Assembly (NCBI GenBank): GCA_905339295.1 | Contig: CAJPFI010000037.1 | Coordinates: 1 to 64,000 of the forward strand | Source: Burkholderiales bacterium | Lineage (GTDB): Bacteria > Pseudomonadota > Gammaproteobacteria > Burkholderiales > Casimicrobiaceae | DNA: 64,000 bases | Direction: 5' to 3' | Shown here: piece by piece, positions 50,005 to 61,796 of the stretch | Layout of the letters: every line of letters starts with the position of its first letter | Position numbering within the stretch: position 1 is the first letter of the stretch | The notes under the pieces: model-generated | Databases searched by the model: none | The model's input: the letters and a program-made list of their open reading frames with translations, nothing else | What the model was told of the DNA's origin: nothing | Translations under genes and position numbers: made by a program

Positions 50005-52193
50005 TTTCGCGGGCGCGGCCGCTGCGGCCGGTCGCCGCGCGCGAGCGGCTGGGACACCGACGGGTGCGATGCGGATTCGGCGTCGCCGAGCATGAAGTCG
50101 ATGCGGCTCTGCTCGAGGTCGACGCGCGCAACGCGGACGCGCACACGGTCGGCCAGCCGGAACACGAGGCCGCTGCGCTCGCCGGCGAGTGCGTGGCGCG
50201 ACGGGTCGAAGCGGAAGTAGTCGCGCGGCAGGTCGGTGACGTGGACGAGACCGTCGACGTTGAGTCCGTCGAGCGTCACGAAGATGCCGAAGCTCGCGAC
50301 GCCGGAGATCGTGCCGTCGAAGGTCTCGCCGACCTTGTCCTGCATGTAGAAGCACTTGAGCCACGCGACAACGTCTCGCGTCGCGTCGTCCGCGCGCCGC
50401 TCGGCGAGCGAGCAGTGGATGCCGAGGTCGGGCCAGGTCGTGCCGGCCGGCTGGTAGCGCCCGCCCGCGAGCACGGCACGGATCGCGCGGTGCACCAGCA
50501 GGTCGGGGTAGCGTCGGATCGGCGAGGTGAAATGCGCGTACGCCTCGTAGGCGAGCCCGAAGTGGCCGACGTTGTCCGGGCGATAGCGCGCCTGCTGAAG
50601 CGAGCGCAGCAGCACCGTCTGCAGCAGGGCGAAGTCGGGACGGTCGCGGACCCTGTCGAGCAGCTTCGCGTAATCCATTGCCGTGGGCGAATCGCCGCCG
50701 GAGAGCGAGAGCGCGCTTGCCGCGAGGAACGACTTCAGGAGCTCGAGCTTCTCGGGCGTCGGTCCCTCGTGCACGCGGTAGAGCACCGGGTGCCCGGCCT
50801 TCGCGAGGAGGTCGGCCGCGCAGACGTTGGCGGCGAGCATGCATTCCTCGATGACCTTGTGCGCGTCGTTGCGCGGCGCCGGGACGATGCGCTCGATCTT
50901 GCCGTGAGTGTCGAACTCGATCTCGAGCTCGACCGTGTCGAAGTCGATCGCTCCGCGCTTGTCGCGGCTCGCGTCGAGAACGCGGTAGAGCGCGTGGAGC
51001 GCCTGCAGGTGCGGCAGCAGCGCGCGGGCGCGCTCGCCGGTCACCGTCGACGGGTCGGAGAGCCAGCCCCACACCTCGTCGTAGGTGAGGCGCGCCCGCG
51101 AGTGCATCACCGCGGGATAGAACCGGTAGCGCCGGATCTCGCCGGTCGCGGCGATCTCCATGTCCGCGACCATGCACAGCCGGTCGACCTCGGGCTTGAG
51201 AGAGCACAGCTCGTTCGACAGCGCCTCGGGCAGCATCGGGATCACCCGGCGCGGGAAATACACGGAAGTCGCGCGCTCGCGCGCGTCCTTGTCGATCGCG
51301 TCGCCGTCCCTCACGTAGTGCGAGACGTCGGCGATCGCGACCACCAGGCGGAAGCCCTTGCCCTTCCTCTCGCACCAGACCGCGTCGTCGAAGTCCTTCG
51401 CCGTCTCGCCGTCGATCGTCACGAGGGGCAGCGCGGTCAGGTCGGCGCGATCCGCGCGCTCCGCGTCGAGCACGTGCCCGGGCAGGCGCTTCGCCTGCGC
51501 GACGGCGCCCTTCGAGAACGTGAACGGCAGCGCGTGCTTGCGCAGCGCGATCTCGATCTCGATGCCCGGGTCGGTCGCGCGGCCGAGCGACTCGATCACG
51601 CGTGCGATCGGCTCGCGCTCCGCCGTCGGGTACTCGACGATCTCGACGACGACGATGTCGCCGGCCTTCGCACCGGCGCGGCCGTCCGGCGGCACGATCA
51701 GGTCCTGTGCGATGCGGCGGTTCTCGGCGACGACGAACCACACGCCGCGCTCCTCGAAGAGCCGGCCGACGACCTCGCGGTGCGCGCGTTCGAGGACCTC
51801 GACGATCTCGCCTTCGGGGCGGCCCCGTCGGTCGGTGCCGGTGACACGCACGCTGACGCGGTCGCCGTGCAGCGCCTTGTGCATTTCGCGCGCGGGCAGG
51901 GCGACATCGGGACTGCCCGCGTCGGGGATGAGGAACCCGTAGCCGTCCGGGTGGCCCTCGAGCCGCCCGGCGACAACGTCGACCTTCGCCGCGAGGAGGA
52001 TCTGACCCTTGCGGTTGGCGAGGATCTCGCCCTTGTCGTGAAGGCGCGCGACCACCTCGTCGAGCGCGGCCCGTGCGCGTCCCTTGACGTCCAGCCGCAG
52101 CGCGAGCTCGTCGGGCGCGAGCGGGACGCCGGCGTCGGCGAGCGCCGCGAGGATCGCCGCGGAGGTCGGGGAGGGGGCCTGTTTCTTTGACAC
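50001..52193 (-). CDS. rnr: Ribonuclease R
   Basis: 3'-5' exoribonuclease that degrades structured RNA. 730 residues. N-terminal winged-helix and cold-shock domains (GRLEGHPDGYGFLIPD, GRLFEERGVWFVV), then the RNB catalytic core (LVTIDGETAKDFDDAVW with the metal-binding aspartates, YVRDGDAIDKDARERATSVYFPRRVIPMLPE), and a C-terminal S1 domain (KVGETFDGTISGVASFGIFVTLDGLNVDGLVHV). The basic tail is short. The GTG start codon (52191-52193) overlaps the -35 element of the divergent tRNA-Leu promoter. No good ribosome site is seen, but the family N-terminus fits. Confidence 0.95.
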   Translation of the reverse strand: MSKKQAPSPTSAAILAALADAGVPLAPDELALRLDVKGRARAALDEVVARLHDKGEILANRKGQILLAAKVDVVAGRLEGHPDGYGFLIPDAGSPDVALPAREMHKALHGDRVSVRVTGTDRRGRPEGEIVEVLERAHREVVGRLFEERGVWFVVAENRRIAQDLIVPPDGRAGAKAGDIVVVEIVEYPTAEREPIARVIESLGRATDPGIEIEIALRKHALPFTFSKGAVAQAKRLPGHVLDAERADRADLTALPLVTIDGETAKDFDDAVWCERKGKGFRLVVAIADVSHYVRDGDAIDKDARERATSVYFPRRVIPMLPEALSNELCSLKPEVDRLCMVADMEIAATGEIRRYRFYPAVMHSRARLTYDEVWGWLSDPSTVTGERARALLPHLQALHALYRVLDASRDKRGAIDFDTVELEIEFDTHGKIERIVPAPRNDAHKVIEECMLAANVCAADLLAKAGHPVLYRVHEGPTPEKLELLKSFLAASALSLSGGDSPTAMDYAKLLDRVRDRPDFALLQTVLLRSLQQARYRPDNVGHFGLAYEAYAHFTSPIRRYPDLLVHRAIRAVLAGGRYQPAGTTWPDLGIHCSLAERRADDATRDVVAWLKCFYMQDKVGETFDGTISGVASFGIFVTLDGLNVDGLVHVTDLPRDYFRFDPSRHALAGERSGLVFRLADRVRVRVARVDLEQSRIDFMLGDAESASHPSVSQPLARGDRPQRPRPRK

Positions 52194-52215
52194 GGCAGTG
52201 AAGGCCTTATAAAAT
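52187..52215 (+). promoter_or_regulatory. tRNA-Leu promoter overlapping the rnr start codon
   Basis: TTGACA (52187-52192, a perfect -35), 17 bases, TAAAAT (52210-52215). It lies 14 bases before the mature tRNA-Leu 5' end, so the primary leader would be short. The last two bases of the -35 are the first bases of rnr's start codon on the other strand. Confidence 0.8.
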
Positions 52216-52229
52216 ATTGGGTTCCGGTC

Positions 52230-52314
52230 GCCCAGATGGCGGAATTGGTAGACGCACCAGTTTCAGGTACTGGCGGGTAACACCGTGGAGGTTCGAGTCC
52301 TCTTCTGGGCACCA
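52230..52314 (+). tRNA. tRNA-Leu (CAG)
   Basis: An 85-base tRNA including encoded CCA. Acceptor arms GCCCAGA and TCTGGGC pair, with A as discriminator, correct for leucine. The anticodon arm CCAGT-TTCAGGT-ACTGG gives CAG, reading CUG, the dominant leucine codon in this DNA. A long variable arm and the T-arm GAGGTTCGAGTCCTC region fit class II. It is read divergently from rnr. Confidence 0.97.
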
Positions 52315-52385
52315 CTCCGGGCCGGCCGCATCCTGCCGGACCCGACGCCGCCGCAGCACGCCGACGCCCGCTCCCGCGGGCGTTG

Positions 52386-52901
52386 TCATCTGCGCGGGCG
52401 CGCGAGGCGTGCGGCGAGTTCGCCGGGGCGCATCCGATCGTAGATCTCGAAGGGCTGGTGGATCCACGGGCTGTCCGCCAGGTACTCGACGTGGAAGTCG
52501 GGCCGGAACGCCGAGCAACCCTTCCACCACAGCACCGCGCTCCTGAGCGAGACGATCCGCGGGTGGCGTCTCGGCAACTCGTCCACGACCTTCGCGAGCG
52601 TGTGCCCGGAGTCGACCATGTCGTCGACGAGCAGCACGCGGCTGCCGAGCGTCGGCGAGGTCATCGTCATGTGCTCGGCGATCACGAGGTCGCCGCGCAC
52701 CGTGCCGCCCTCCGTTGCGTACGAGTGCGTCGACAGGATCGCGAGCGGCCTCTCGTAGATGCGCGACAGCACGTCGCCGACGCGCAGGCCGCCGCGCGCG
52801 ATGCAGATGATCTGGTCGAACGCGTAGCCCGACTCGTGCACGACGAGCGCCAGGCGCTCGATCAGCGCATGGTACTGGTCCCAGCTCACGGTGAGGCTCA
52901 T
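52386..52901 (-). CDS. Phosphoribosyltransferase, hypoxanthine/xanthine-guanine type
   Basis: A 171-residue type I PRTase. The PRPP-binding loop is VLLVDDMVDSGHTLAKVV (about residues 90-107), with IICIARGGLRVGDVLSR and LAILSTHSYATEGG in the core. The end WIHQPFEIYDRMRPGELAARLARPRR is typical of the phosphoribosyltransferases placed next to purA in betaproteobacteria. Base specificity (hypoxanthine, guanine or xanthine) cannot be read with confidence. Purine salvage beside purA (AMP synthesis) makes sense. Start ATG at 52901; purA is 161 bases upstream on the same strand. Confidence 0.88.
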   Translation of the reverse strand: MSLTVSWDQYHALIERLALVVHESGYAFDQIICIARGGLRVGDVLSRIYERPLAILSTHSYATEGGTVRGDLVIAEHMTMTSPTLGSRVLLVDDMVDSGHTLAKVVDELPRRHPRIVSLRSAVLWWKGCSAFRPDFHVEYLADSPWIHQPFEIYDRMRPGELAARLARPRR

Positions 52902-53062
52902 GGCGGCGTCGTCCCCCTGCGTCGTTCGTCCGCGTCGATCCTGCCGCCGCGAGTCGCCGGGCCCGCCGCCTGCCCGCGACGCCCGCCGCGGCGGATCGGC
53001 GCTCCCGGTTCGCGACCCGCAGCATACTATTCCGGCCGGGCGCGGGGTTGCCGTTCCAGCGG

Positions 53063-55369
<2,307 letters not shown>

Positions 55370-55377
<8 letters not shown>

Positions 55378-55561
55378 GGCGAAGCACCAGGAAGCCGGCC
55401 AGCCCGACCGCGATCGACACCAGCCCGACGAAACGGATCTGGCCGTCGCTGAGCTCGGTCATGCGCCGGAACGTCTCGCGCCACGCGCGCGGCGCGACGA
55501 ACGGCATCAGGCCCTCGAGGACCAGCACGAGCGCGAGCGCCGCCCAGAGGGTGTCCGCCAC
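55370..55561 (-). CDS. DUF2065 small membrane protein
   Basis: A 63-residue inner-membrane protein of the DUF2065 (YjeT-like) family, with two helices (LWAALALVLVLEGLMPFVAP and RFVGLVSIAVGLAGFLVLRHA) joined by the conserved WRETFRRMTELSDGQI. It is regularly found between hflC and hisZ or purA in proteobacteria. The function is unknown; an accessory role with the HflKC complex is suggested only by position. Its stop lies inside the hisZ start region. Confidence 0.9.
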
Positions 55562-55579
55562 GGCGGGAGCGTACGCGGG

Positions 55580-56473
55580 TTACTTCGCGGCGCCACGCGA
55601 CCCGTCCCTCCCGGTGTTCTGCCGGAAATACCGGAAGAAGTCGGACGAGGGGTCGAGCACCATCATGTCGTTGCGGCTGCGGAACGTCGCGCGGTACGCC
55701 TCGAGGCTGCGGTAGAACGAGTAGAACTCGGGGTTGATCCCGTAGGCGGCCGAGTAGACGGCCGCCGCCTTCGCGTCGCCGTCGCCCTTGATCTTCTGCG
55801 CCTGCCGGTAGGCGTCGGCGAGGACGACCTCGCGCTGCCGGTCGGCGTCGGCGCGGATCTTCTCGCTCTCGGCGCCGCCCTGCGAACGCAGCTCGTTCGC
55901 GACGCGGCGGCGCTCCGACTCCATGCGCGCGTAGACCGGGCCGAGCACGTCGGGCGGGAGCTCGACGCGCCGCAGGCGCACGTCGACGATCTCCACGCCG
56001 ATCGACTTCGCGTCGCTGTCGGCCTTCTGGCGCGTCGTCGACATGATCTGGTTGCGCTGGGTGGAGATGGCCTCGTGCATCGTGCGCTTGTTGAACTCCT
56101 CGGCCATGTTGGCGCGCACCGTCTGCGTGAGGCGGCGGCGCGCCGCCTCCTCGTCACCCTGCACCGAGACGTAGAACCGGCGAACGTCGTTGATCCGCCA
56201 CAGCACGACGAACTCGACGAGCAGCGGCTTCTTCTCGGACGTCGTGACGCGGTCGGGCTCGGGAATGTCGAGCGTCAGGTTGCGGCGGTCGAAGTACTTG
56301 ACGTTCTGCACGACCGGAAGCTTGAAGTGCAGGCCCGGGTCGGTGATCACCTCGATCACCTCGCCCAGCTGGAACAGGATCGCGGCCTGCGTCTGCGCGA
56401 CGGTGAACACCGACTGCGACAGCACGAGGATCGCGGCGACGACGACGGCGAGGACGGGCATCGTGAACTTCAT
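55580..56473 (-). CDS. hflC: HflC, membrane SPFH protein modulating FtsH
   Basis: A 297-residue single-pass protein that forms the large HflKC cage around FtsH. The N-terminal anchor is MPVLAVVVAAILVLSQSVFTVAQTQAAILFQLGEV. The SPFH/band-7 domain (DPGLHFKLPVVQNVKYFDRRNLTLD, VEFVVLWRINDVRRFYVSV) is followed by a long coiled helix (ESERRRVANELRSQGGAESEKIRADADRQREVVLADAYRQAQKIKGDGDAKAA). Start ATG at 56473, four bases after the hflK stop, which fits the family; the longer frame to 56527 overlaps hflK. Confidence 0.96.
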   Translation of the reverse strand: MKFTMPVLAVVVAAILVLSQSVFTVAQTQAAILFQLGEVIEVITDPGLHFKLPVVQNVKYFDRRNLTLDIPEPDRVTTSEKKPLLVEFVVLWRINDVRRFYVSVQGDEEAARRRLTQTVRANMAEEFNKRTMHEAISTQRNQIMSTTRQKADSDAKSIGVEIVDVRLRRVELPPDVLGPVYARMESERRRVANELRSQGGAESEKIRADADRQREVVLADAYRQAQKIKGDGDAKAAAVYSAAYGINPEFYSFYRSLEAYRATFRSRNDMMVLDPSSDFFRYFRQNTGRDGSRGAAK

Positions 56474-56477
56474 CGCG

Positions 56478-57668
56478 TCAGCCTCCCCGCTCGCGCCGCA
56501 GCGCCTCGCGCGACGATCGCTGCGCATCGACCGCGGCGGGGGACTCGGACGGCGCGACGACGCGCGGCACGACCGCGGGCATCGCCGGCTCGCCCGCGGC
56601 CGGACCCTGCTGCATCAGCTTGTCGAGCGGCAGGTAGAGCAGGCTGCCGGACTTCGGCTCGACGACCACCTTCGAGCTCGAGCCGAGGACCGACTGCATC
56701 ATGTCGAGGTAGAGCCGCTCGCGCGTGACGCCGGGCGCCTTCTGGTACTCGGCGACGATCTGGCGGAAGCGCGAGGCATCGCCTTCGGACTTCGAGACGA
56801 CCGACGCCTGGTAGCCCTGCGCTTCCTCGAGCAGTCGCGCCGCGGCGCCGCGCGCGCGCGGAATGACGTCGTTGGCGTACGCCTGGCCCTCGTTCTTCAT
56901 GCGCTCGCGGTCCTGGCCGGCCTTCACGGCGTCGTCGAACGCCGCCTGCACCTTCTCCGGCGGAACGACGTTCTGCAGCGTGACCTTCTGGATGAACACG
57001 CCGGTCCGGTATCGGTCGAGCATGTCCTGCAGGAGCGTCTCGGTGTCGCGGGCGATCTGCTCGCGACCCTCGTAGAGGACGAAGTCCATCTTCGCCTTCG
57101 CCGTGACCTCGCGGATCGCGGACTCGGCCGCCCACGCGACGATCAGGTCGGGCTTGCGGTTGTGGAAGACGTAGTCCTCGGCGTTCTTGATGTTGTACTG
57201 GACCGCGAACAGGATATCGATGATGTTCTCGTCGTCCGTGATCATCACCGCCTCGCGGTCGACGCGGTTCTTCGGCGAGTTGCGGTAGCCGATCTCGATC
57301 GTCTTGACCTGCGAGAAGTCGACCAGCTCGACCGACTCGACCGGGTACGGCAGGTGCCAGCGCGGGCCGGGCTGTGTCGTCTCGGTGAACTTCCCGAAGC
57401 GCATGACGACGCCGCGGCGTCCCTCGTCGACGATGTAGAACCCGCTCGCGAGCCACACGAGCAGCACGAGCGCGACGAGGAGCCCCACGCCCGACAGCGG
57501 CAGGGCGGCGCGCGGGGGCCGCGGCTCGCCGGGAGGCGCGTCGCCGCTCCCGCGCCGCCCGAACATGTCGGACAGGCGCCGGTTCACGTTGCGCCAGATC
57601 TCGTCGAGGTCGGGCGGACCGCCCGAGTTACCGCCTCGCTTGCCCCACTGGGGATCGTTGAGCGACAT
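56478..57668 (-). CDS. hflK: HflK, membrane SPFH protein modulating FtsH
   Basis: A 396-residue partner of HflC. Gly/Asp-rich N-terminal segment with WGKRGGNSGGPPDLDEIWRNVNRRLSDMFG, one helix (LPLSGVGLLVALVLLVWLASGFYIV), then the SPFH domain (VDEGRRGVVMRFGKFTETTQPGPRWHLPYPVESVELVD, DENIIDILFAVQYNIKNAEDYVF) and coiled-coil. The C-terminus is Pro/Ala-rich. The ATG at 57668 (MSLNDPQWG) is preferred; 57704 would add 12 residues. The complex faces the periplasm and restrains FtsH proteolysis of some substrates. Confidence 0.96.
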   Translation of the reverse strand: MSLNDPQWGKRGGNSGGPPDLDEIWRNVNRRLSDMFGRRGSGDAPPGEPRPPRAALPLSGVGLLVALVLLVWLASGFYIVDEGRRGVVMRFGKFTETTQPGPRWHLPYPVESVELVDFSQVKTIEIGYRNSPKNRVDREAVMITDDENIIDILFAVQYNIKNAEDYVFHNRKPDLIVAWAAESAIREVTAKAKMDFVLYEGREQIARDTETLLQDMLDRYRTGVFIQKVTLQNVVPPEKVQAAFDDAVKAGQDRERMKNEGQAYANDVIPRARGAAARLLEEAQGYQASVVSKSEGDASRFRQIVAEYQKAPGVTRERLYLDMMQSVLGSSSKVVVEPKSGSLLYLPLDKLMQQGPAAGEPAMPAVVPRVVAPSESPAAVDAQRSSREALRRERGG

Positions 57669-57749
57669 GCTGGTCCGGAGTGTTGCGGGTTGGGTCGCCG
57701 GCATCGGCGGCGACGACGTGCCGTGCAGATGGGGGCGAAGGTCGGGGAG

Positions 57750-58880
57750 TCAAGGCGCCGCGCCGACCGCCGCGTCCTCGGCGTGCGCCGGGCGCGCCGG
57801 GAACCGCTCGGCCAGCGCGGAGACGAACTCCGCGCAACCCACCCCCGTCAGCGCACTGAGGCGCACGGTGCGAATCGTACCACACGCGTCGCGCTCGACC
57901 CCCGGCGCCAGTCCGGTCGCGTCGATCTTGTTCAGGACGGCCATCCGCGGCACCTGGTCCGCGCCGATCTCGGCCAGCACCCGCTCGACCGCCTCCGCCT
58001 GCTCGTCGCGGTCGGGCGCCGAGGCGTCGATCACGTGCACGACGAGATCCGCGTCGGCGGCTTCGGCGAGCGTCGCCCGGAACGCGGCGACGAGGTCGTG
58101 GGGCAGGTCGCGGAGGAACCCGACCGTGTCGGACAATACGACCGGGTCGGCGCCGGGGACATGCATCCGGCGCAGCGTCGTGTCCAGCGTCGCGAACAGC
58201 TGGTCCGCGGCGTACACGCGCTCGCGCGTCAGCCGGTTGAAGAGCGTCGACTTGCCGGCGTTCGTATAGCCGACGAGGGCGACCGTGCGCACGCGCGCCC
58301 GCTTGCGCGTGCGGCCCTGGACGCCGCGGCTCACCGCGACGCGGCCGAGGCGCTCCTTCAGGACCTTCACGCGCCGCGTGATCAGGCGGCGGTCGGTCTC
58401 GAGCTGCGTCTCGCCGGGGCCGCGCATTCCGATGCCGCCCTTCTGCCGCTCGAGGTGCGTCCAGCCGCCGACCAGGCGCGTCGACAGATGCGCGAGCTGT
58501 GCGAGCTCGACCTGCAGCTTGCCCTCGGCGCTTCGCGCGCGCTGCGCGAAGATGTCGAGGATCAGGCTCGTGCGGTCGACGACGCGGCAGGCGAGCGCCT
58601 GCTCGAGATTGCGCTGCTGGACGCCTGACAGCGCGTGGTCGAAGATGACCAGATCCGCTCCGGACGTGTCGCGCAGGCGCGAGATCTCGTCGACCTTGCC
58701 GCGGCCGGCGTAGAGCGCGGGATCGGGTGCGGCGCGGCGGCCGGTCACGCGGCCGACGACGGCCGCGCCCGCGGAGGCCGCGAGGGCGGCGAGCTCGTCC
58801 AGGCCCGCGTCGTCCCGTCTGGACCCGATCGCGAGCCCGACGATGACGGCGCGCTGGCCGCCGGCCGGGCGTTCGTGCAT
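57750..58880 (-). CDS. hflX: GTPase HflX
   Basis: A 376-residue ribosome-associated GTPase that splits stalled ribosomes. The N-terminal HflX domain contains LYAGRGKVDEISRL and LVIFDHALSGVQQRNLEQAL; a coiled linker has GGIGMRGPGETQLETDRRLI. The G domain shows [19 protein letters not shown] (G1), LFATLDTTLRRM (G2), LSDTVGFLRDLP (G3, with the usual DTVGFI-like form) and VLNKIDAT (G4). The ATG at 58880 lies 29 bases after the hfq stop. The strand order hfq-hflX-hflK-hflC is conserved. Confidence 0.96.
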   Translation of the reverse strand: MHERPAGGQRAVIVGLAIGSRRDDAGLDELAALAASAGAAVVGRVTGRRAAPDPALYAGRGKVDEISRLRDTSGADLVIFDHALSGVQQRNLEQALACRVVDRTSLILDIFAQRARSAEGKLQVELAQLAHLSTRLVGGWTHLERQKGGIGMRGPGETQLETDRRLITRRVKVLKERLGRVAVSRGVQGRTRKRARVRTVALVGYTNAGKSTLFNRLTRERVYAADQLFATLDTTLRRMHVPGADPVVLSDTVGFLRDLPHDLVAAFRATLAEAADADLVVHVIDASAPDRDEQAEAVERVLAEIGADQVPRMAVLNKIDATGLAPGVERDACGTIRTVRLSALTGVGCAEFVSALAERFPARPAHAEDAAVGAAP

Positions 58881-58909
58881 GCGTTCGCGGTCCGGTGCCG
58901 ATCCGGCGG

Positions 58910-59158
58910 TCAGGCGTCCGGCTCGCCGACCTGGTTGTGGTGCGGCATCACGACCGGGCGCGACGGCACGACCGTCGAGATCGCATGCTTGTACACCATC
59001 TGCGTCACGGTGTTCTTGAGCAGCACCACGTACTGGTCGAACGACTCGATCTGGCCCTGGAGCTTGATGCCGTTGACGAGATAGATCGACACCTGGACGT
59101 GCTCCTTGCGGAGCGTGTTCAGGAACGGGTCTTGTAGCATTTGCCCCTTGTTGCTCAT
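58910..59158 (-). CDS. hfq: RNA chaperone Hfq
   Basis: An 82-residue Sm-like protein that forms hexamers and pairs small RNAs with mRNAs. Sm1 ([41 protein letters not shown]) and Sm2 ([14 protein letters not shown]) are intact, with the proximal-face Gln-8, Phe-42-like and YKH residues. The short C-terminal tail ([13 protein letters not shown]) is typical of betaproteobacteria. A likely promoter lies inside the 3' end of der (see 59290). Good ribosome site upstream of the ATG (GAGAGC). Confidence 0.98.
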   Translation of the reverse strand: MSNKGQMLQDPFLNTLRKEHVQVSIYLVNGIKLQGQIESFDQYVVLLKNTVTQMVYKHAISTVVPSRPVVMPHHNQVGEPDA

Positions 59159-59242
59159 CGGTGCTCTCCGAGATTGTTGTCGCGCACCCAGCCGCGTCCG
59201 CCCTCGCGGGGGGCAGGCCCCCCCGTCGGTGCGGGCGGTCGA

Positions 59243-60586
59243 TCATCGGCGTGCGGCGGTGCCAGCGTAGGGGTTGACACCGGTCTTGAATTGTATCCTA
59301 AGCGGCGTACCCCGCAGTTGGAACGCGTCGGCGAAGAAATGTTCCAGGTAGCGGCGATAGGCCTCGGGGATCTTCGCGAGGGCCGTGCCGTGGATGACGA
59401 CGACCGGCGGGTTGCTGCCGCCCTGGTGCGCGTAGCGGAGCTTGGGCCGCACGAGGCCCGCGCGCGGCGGCTGCTGGCGCTCGACGGCGAGCTGGAGCGC
59501 ACGCGTGAGGCGCGGGGTCGGCAGCTTCGCCATCGCGGCGGCGTAGGCGGCGTCGACCGCGGCGAGCAGCGCTCCGAGGCCGTGGCCGTCGCGGGCCGAG
59601 ATCGGCAGCTGCGCCGCGAAATCGAGGAACGCGAGCTTGCGCGATATCTCGCGCTTCACGCCCTCGCGCGCGTCGGGCGGGAGGGCGTCCCACTTGTTGA
59701 TCGCGACGACGAGCGCGCGCCCGGCCTCGAGGATGTGTCCGGCGAGGTGCGCGTCCTGCTCGGTGATGCCGCCCTGCGCGTCGAGCAGCAGCACGACCAC
59801 GTTCGCGTCCTCGATCGCCTGCATCGTCTTGATGACCGAGAACTTCTCGACTGTCTCGAACACCTTGCCACGGCGGCGCACGCCGGCGGTGTCGACGATC
59901 GTGTAGCGCCTGCCGTCGCGCTCGAAGTCGAGCGCGATCGCGTCGCGCGTCGTGCCCGGTTCGTCGAACGCGATCACGCGTTCCTCGCCGACGAGCGCGT
60001 TGACGAGCGTCGACTTGCCGACGTTCGGGCGGCCGACGATCGCGACGCGGACGCGATCGTCATCGGCGTCCGCGTCCGCGTCGGTCGCGGCCGCCGGCAG
60101 GTGGGCGAGCGCGATGTCGACGAGGTCGCGCACGCCCTCGCCGTGCGCGGCCGAGAACGGCAGCGGCTCGCCGATGCCGAGCTCGTGGAACTCCGCCGCG
60201 GCGGCCGCGTGCGGCCGCCCCTCGCTCTTGTTGACCGCCAGCACGACCGGGAGTCCCGAGCGGCGCAGCATGTCGGCGATCCGGCTGTCCTGCGGGACGA
60301 GGCCCTCGCGGCCGTCGACGAGGAACAGGACGACGTCGGCCTCGGCGATCGCCGCCTCCGCCTGCCGCGCCATCTCGCGCAGGATGCCATCCTTGGCCAC
60401 CGGCTCGAAGCCGCCGGTGTCGACGACCAGGAACTCGCGGTCGTCCTGCCGCGCGCGCCCGTAGTGCCGGTCGCGCGTGAGTCCCGGGAGATCGTGGACG
60501 AGCGCGTCGCGCGAGCGTGTCAGGCGGTTGAACAGCGTCGACTTGCCGACGTTGGGACGGCCGACGATCGCGAGGGTCGGAAGCAT
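59243..60586 (-). CDS. der: Ribosome biogenesis GTPase Der (EngA)
   Basis: Essential GTPase with two tandem G domains for 50S subunit assembly. 447 residues. First domain: [18 protein letters not shown] at the start, [20 protein letters not shown] and AVNKSEG. Second: [54 protein letters not shown] and AINKWDAL. The C-terminal KH-like domain includes [41 protein letters not shown]. All motifs intact. It lies downstream of bamB, the conserved hisS-yfgM-bamB-der order. Its last codons contain the candidate hfq promoter. Confidence 0.97.
   Translation of the reverse strand: MLPTLAIVGRPNVGKSTLFNRLTRSRDALVHDLPGLTRDRHYGRARQDDREFLVVDTGGFEPVAKDGILREMARQAEAAIAEADVVLFLVDGREGLVPQDSRIADMLRRSGLPVVLAVNKSEGRPHAAAAAEFHELGIGEPLPFSAAHGEGVRDLVDIALAHLPAAATDADADADDDRVRVAIVGRPNVGKSTLVNALVGEERVIAFDEPGTTRDAIALDFERDGRRYTIVDTAGVRRRGKVFETVEKFSVIKTMQAIEDANVVVLLLDAQGGITEQDAHLAGHILEAGRALVVAINKWDALPPDAREGVKREISRKLAFLDFAAQLPISARDGHGLGALLAAVDAAYAAAMAKLPTPRLTRALQLAVERQQPPRAGLVRPKLRYAHQGGSNPPVVVIHGTALAKIPEAYRRYLEHFFADAFQLRGTPLRIQFKTGVNPYAGTAARR
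59290..59318 (-). promoter_or_regulatory. Candidate hfq promoter within the 3' end of der
   Basis: On the minus strand TACAAT (59290-59295) is a near-consensus -10; the sequence 17 bases upstream (ACTGCG, 59313-59318) is a poor -35. The region is coding for der, where four successive codons (CTT AGG ATA CAA) are rare in this DNA although common synonyms exist. The transcript would start near 59283, giving a leader of about 125 bases to the hfq ATG. Confidence 0.4.
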
Positions 60587-60617
60587 GGCGGGACCCCGGG
60601 ATTCCCGGGCGCCGGCG

Positions 60618-61796
60618 TCAGCGCGCGCGCGCGGCGAACAGCGTGCCCGCCGTCGATTGCCACGCCACGCCGCCCACGATGATCGCCGCCTGCGACGTCG
60701 GGGCGCTGCCGTCGGTCGCCACGCGCCCGACGTAGGCGCCGCTGACCGGCGAGACCAGGTGCAGCCAGCCCTCGGCGTCGACGACGCCGACCTGGTCGCC
60801 GACGATCTGCGGGCCGCCGATGCGGCGCTGCGCGAGCTTGTCCTGCTTCCACACCGATGCGCCGGTCGACTTGTCGAGCGCGTGCAACGCGCCGGCGTCG
60901 TCGGTCACGTACAGGTGGCTCCCGTCCATGGCGACGCCGCCCAGGCTGCCGATGTCGCGCGACCATACCGGCGTACCGCGCACGATGTCGAAGCACGCGG
61001 TGCGGCCCTGGTAGGCGGTCGCGCAGGCATGGCGGTCGTCCACGGCGGGCAGGCTCGTCACGTCGGCGATGCGCTCGAGCTCGGTCGCGCCCTTGGGCGT
61101 GGCCACCGCGGCCTCCCAGCCGACGGCGCCGGTCGCGAGATCGAGCCCGACGAGGCGCCCGCCCGCGGTGCCGAAGAACACGCCACCGCGCGCGATCACC
61201 GCGCCCGCATTGTTGCGTACCGTGAGCGGCGGGGTCGCGCGCTGGTAGACCCAGCGGACCGCACCGTCGGCCGCCGACAGCCCGTAGACGCGGCCGTCGC
61301 CGGAGAACACGACGGCGATGCCCTCGGCCACCTTGGGCGGCGAAATCACTTCGCTGCCGACCCGGGCGGTCCACAGCGCCTTGCCGCCCGCGTCGAACGC
61401 GAGCACGTCGCCTTTATCGGTGCCCGCCAGAACGACCGACGCATCGGCGCCGACGCCCGCCGACAGCGTGCGCCCGGCGCTCGCGCGCCACACGCTGCGG
61501 CCGGTCGCCGGGTCGATGCGCACGATCGTGCCGTCGATCGCGGCAGCGTAGATCGCGTCGGCGGTCACGAGCGGCGCGAAGCCGGGCGCCGCCCTGCCCA
61601 CGGAGGCCTGCCAGGCGATCGACGGCGTGACGCTTGCCGAGAGTTCGGGCAGGGGGCCCGGCTTGCGGCTGCCGCCGGAAAGCCATGCGAAGCCCGGTGC
61701 CGGGATCGACGGAATCCACGACGAGATCGTCGCGCAGCCGGACGCCGACAGCGCGAGCGCGACGACTGCGAAACGGGAGAGGGCCCGAGCGGTCAT
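60618..61796 (-). CDS. bamB: Outer-membrane assembly lipoprotein BamB
   Basis: Lipoprotein of the BAM complex that inserts beta-barrel proteins. 392 residues. The signal peptide ends in a lipobox ([15 protein letters not shown], cysteine near residue 21). The rest is an eight-bladed PQQ-type beta propeller: repeats of the form [80 protein letters not shown]. The ATG at 61796 overlaps the yfgM stop (ATGA). Normal length and order. Confidence 0.96.
   Translation of the reverse strand: MTARALSRFAVVALALSASGCATISSWIPSIPAPGFAWLSGGSRKPGPLPELSASVTPSIAWQASVGRAAPGFAPLVTADAIYAAAIDGTIVRIDPATGRSVWRASAGRTLSAGVGADASVVLAGTDKGDVLAFDAGGKALWTARVGSEVISPPKVAEGIAVVFSGDGRVYGLSAADGAVRWVYQRATPPLTVRNNAGAVIARGGVFFGTAGGRLVGLDLATGAVGWEAAVATPKGATELERIADVTSLPAVDDRHACATAYQGRTACFDIVRGTPVWSRDIGSLGGVAMDGSHLYVTDDAGALHALDKSTGASVWKQDKLAQRRIGGPQIVGDQVGVVDAEGWLHLVSPVSGAYVGRVATDGSAPTSQAAIIVGGVAWQSTAGTLFAARAR

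Noticed and set aside
59274-59299. Plus-strand promoter TTGACA...TATCCT inside the end of der
   Set aside because: Spacing is only 14 bases and there is no plus-strand gene downstream; the AT-rich patch is better explained by the TACAAT box on the minus strand for hfq.
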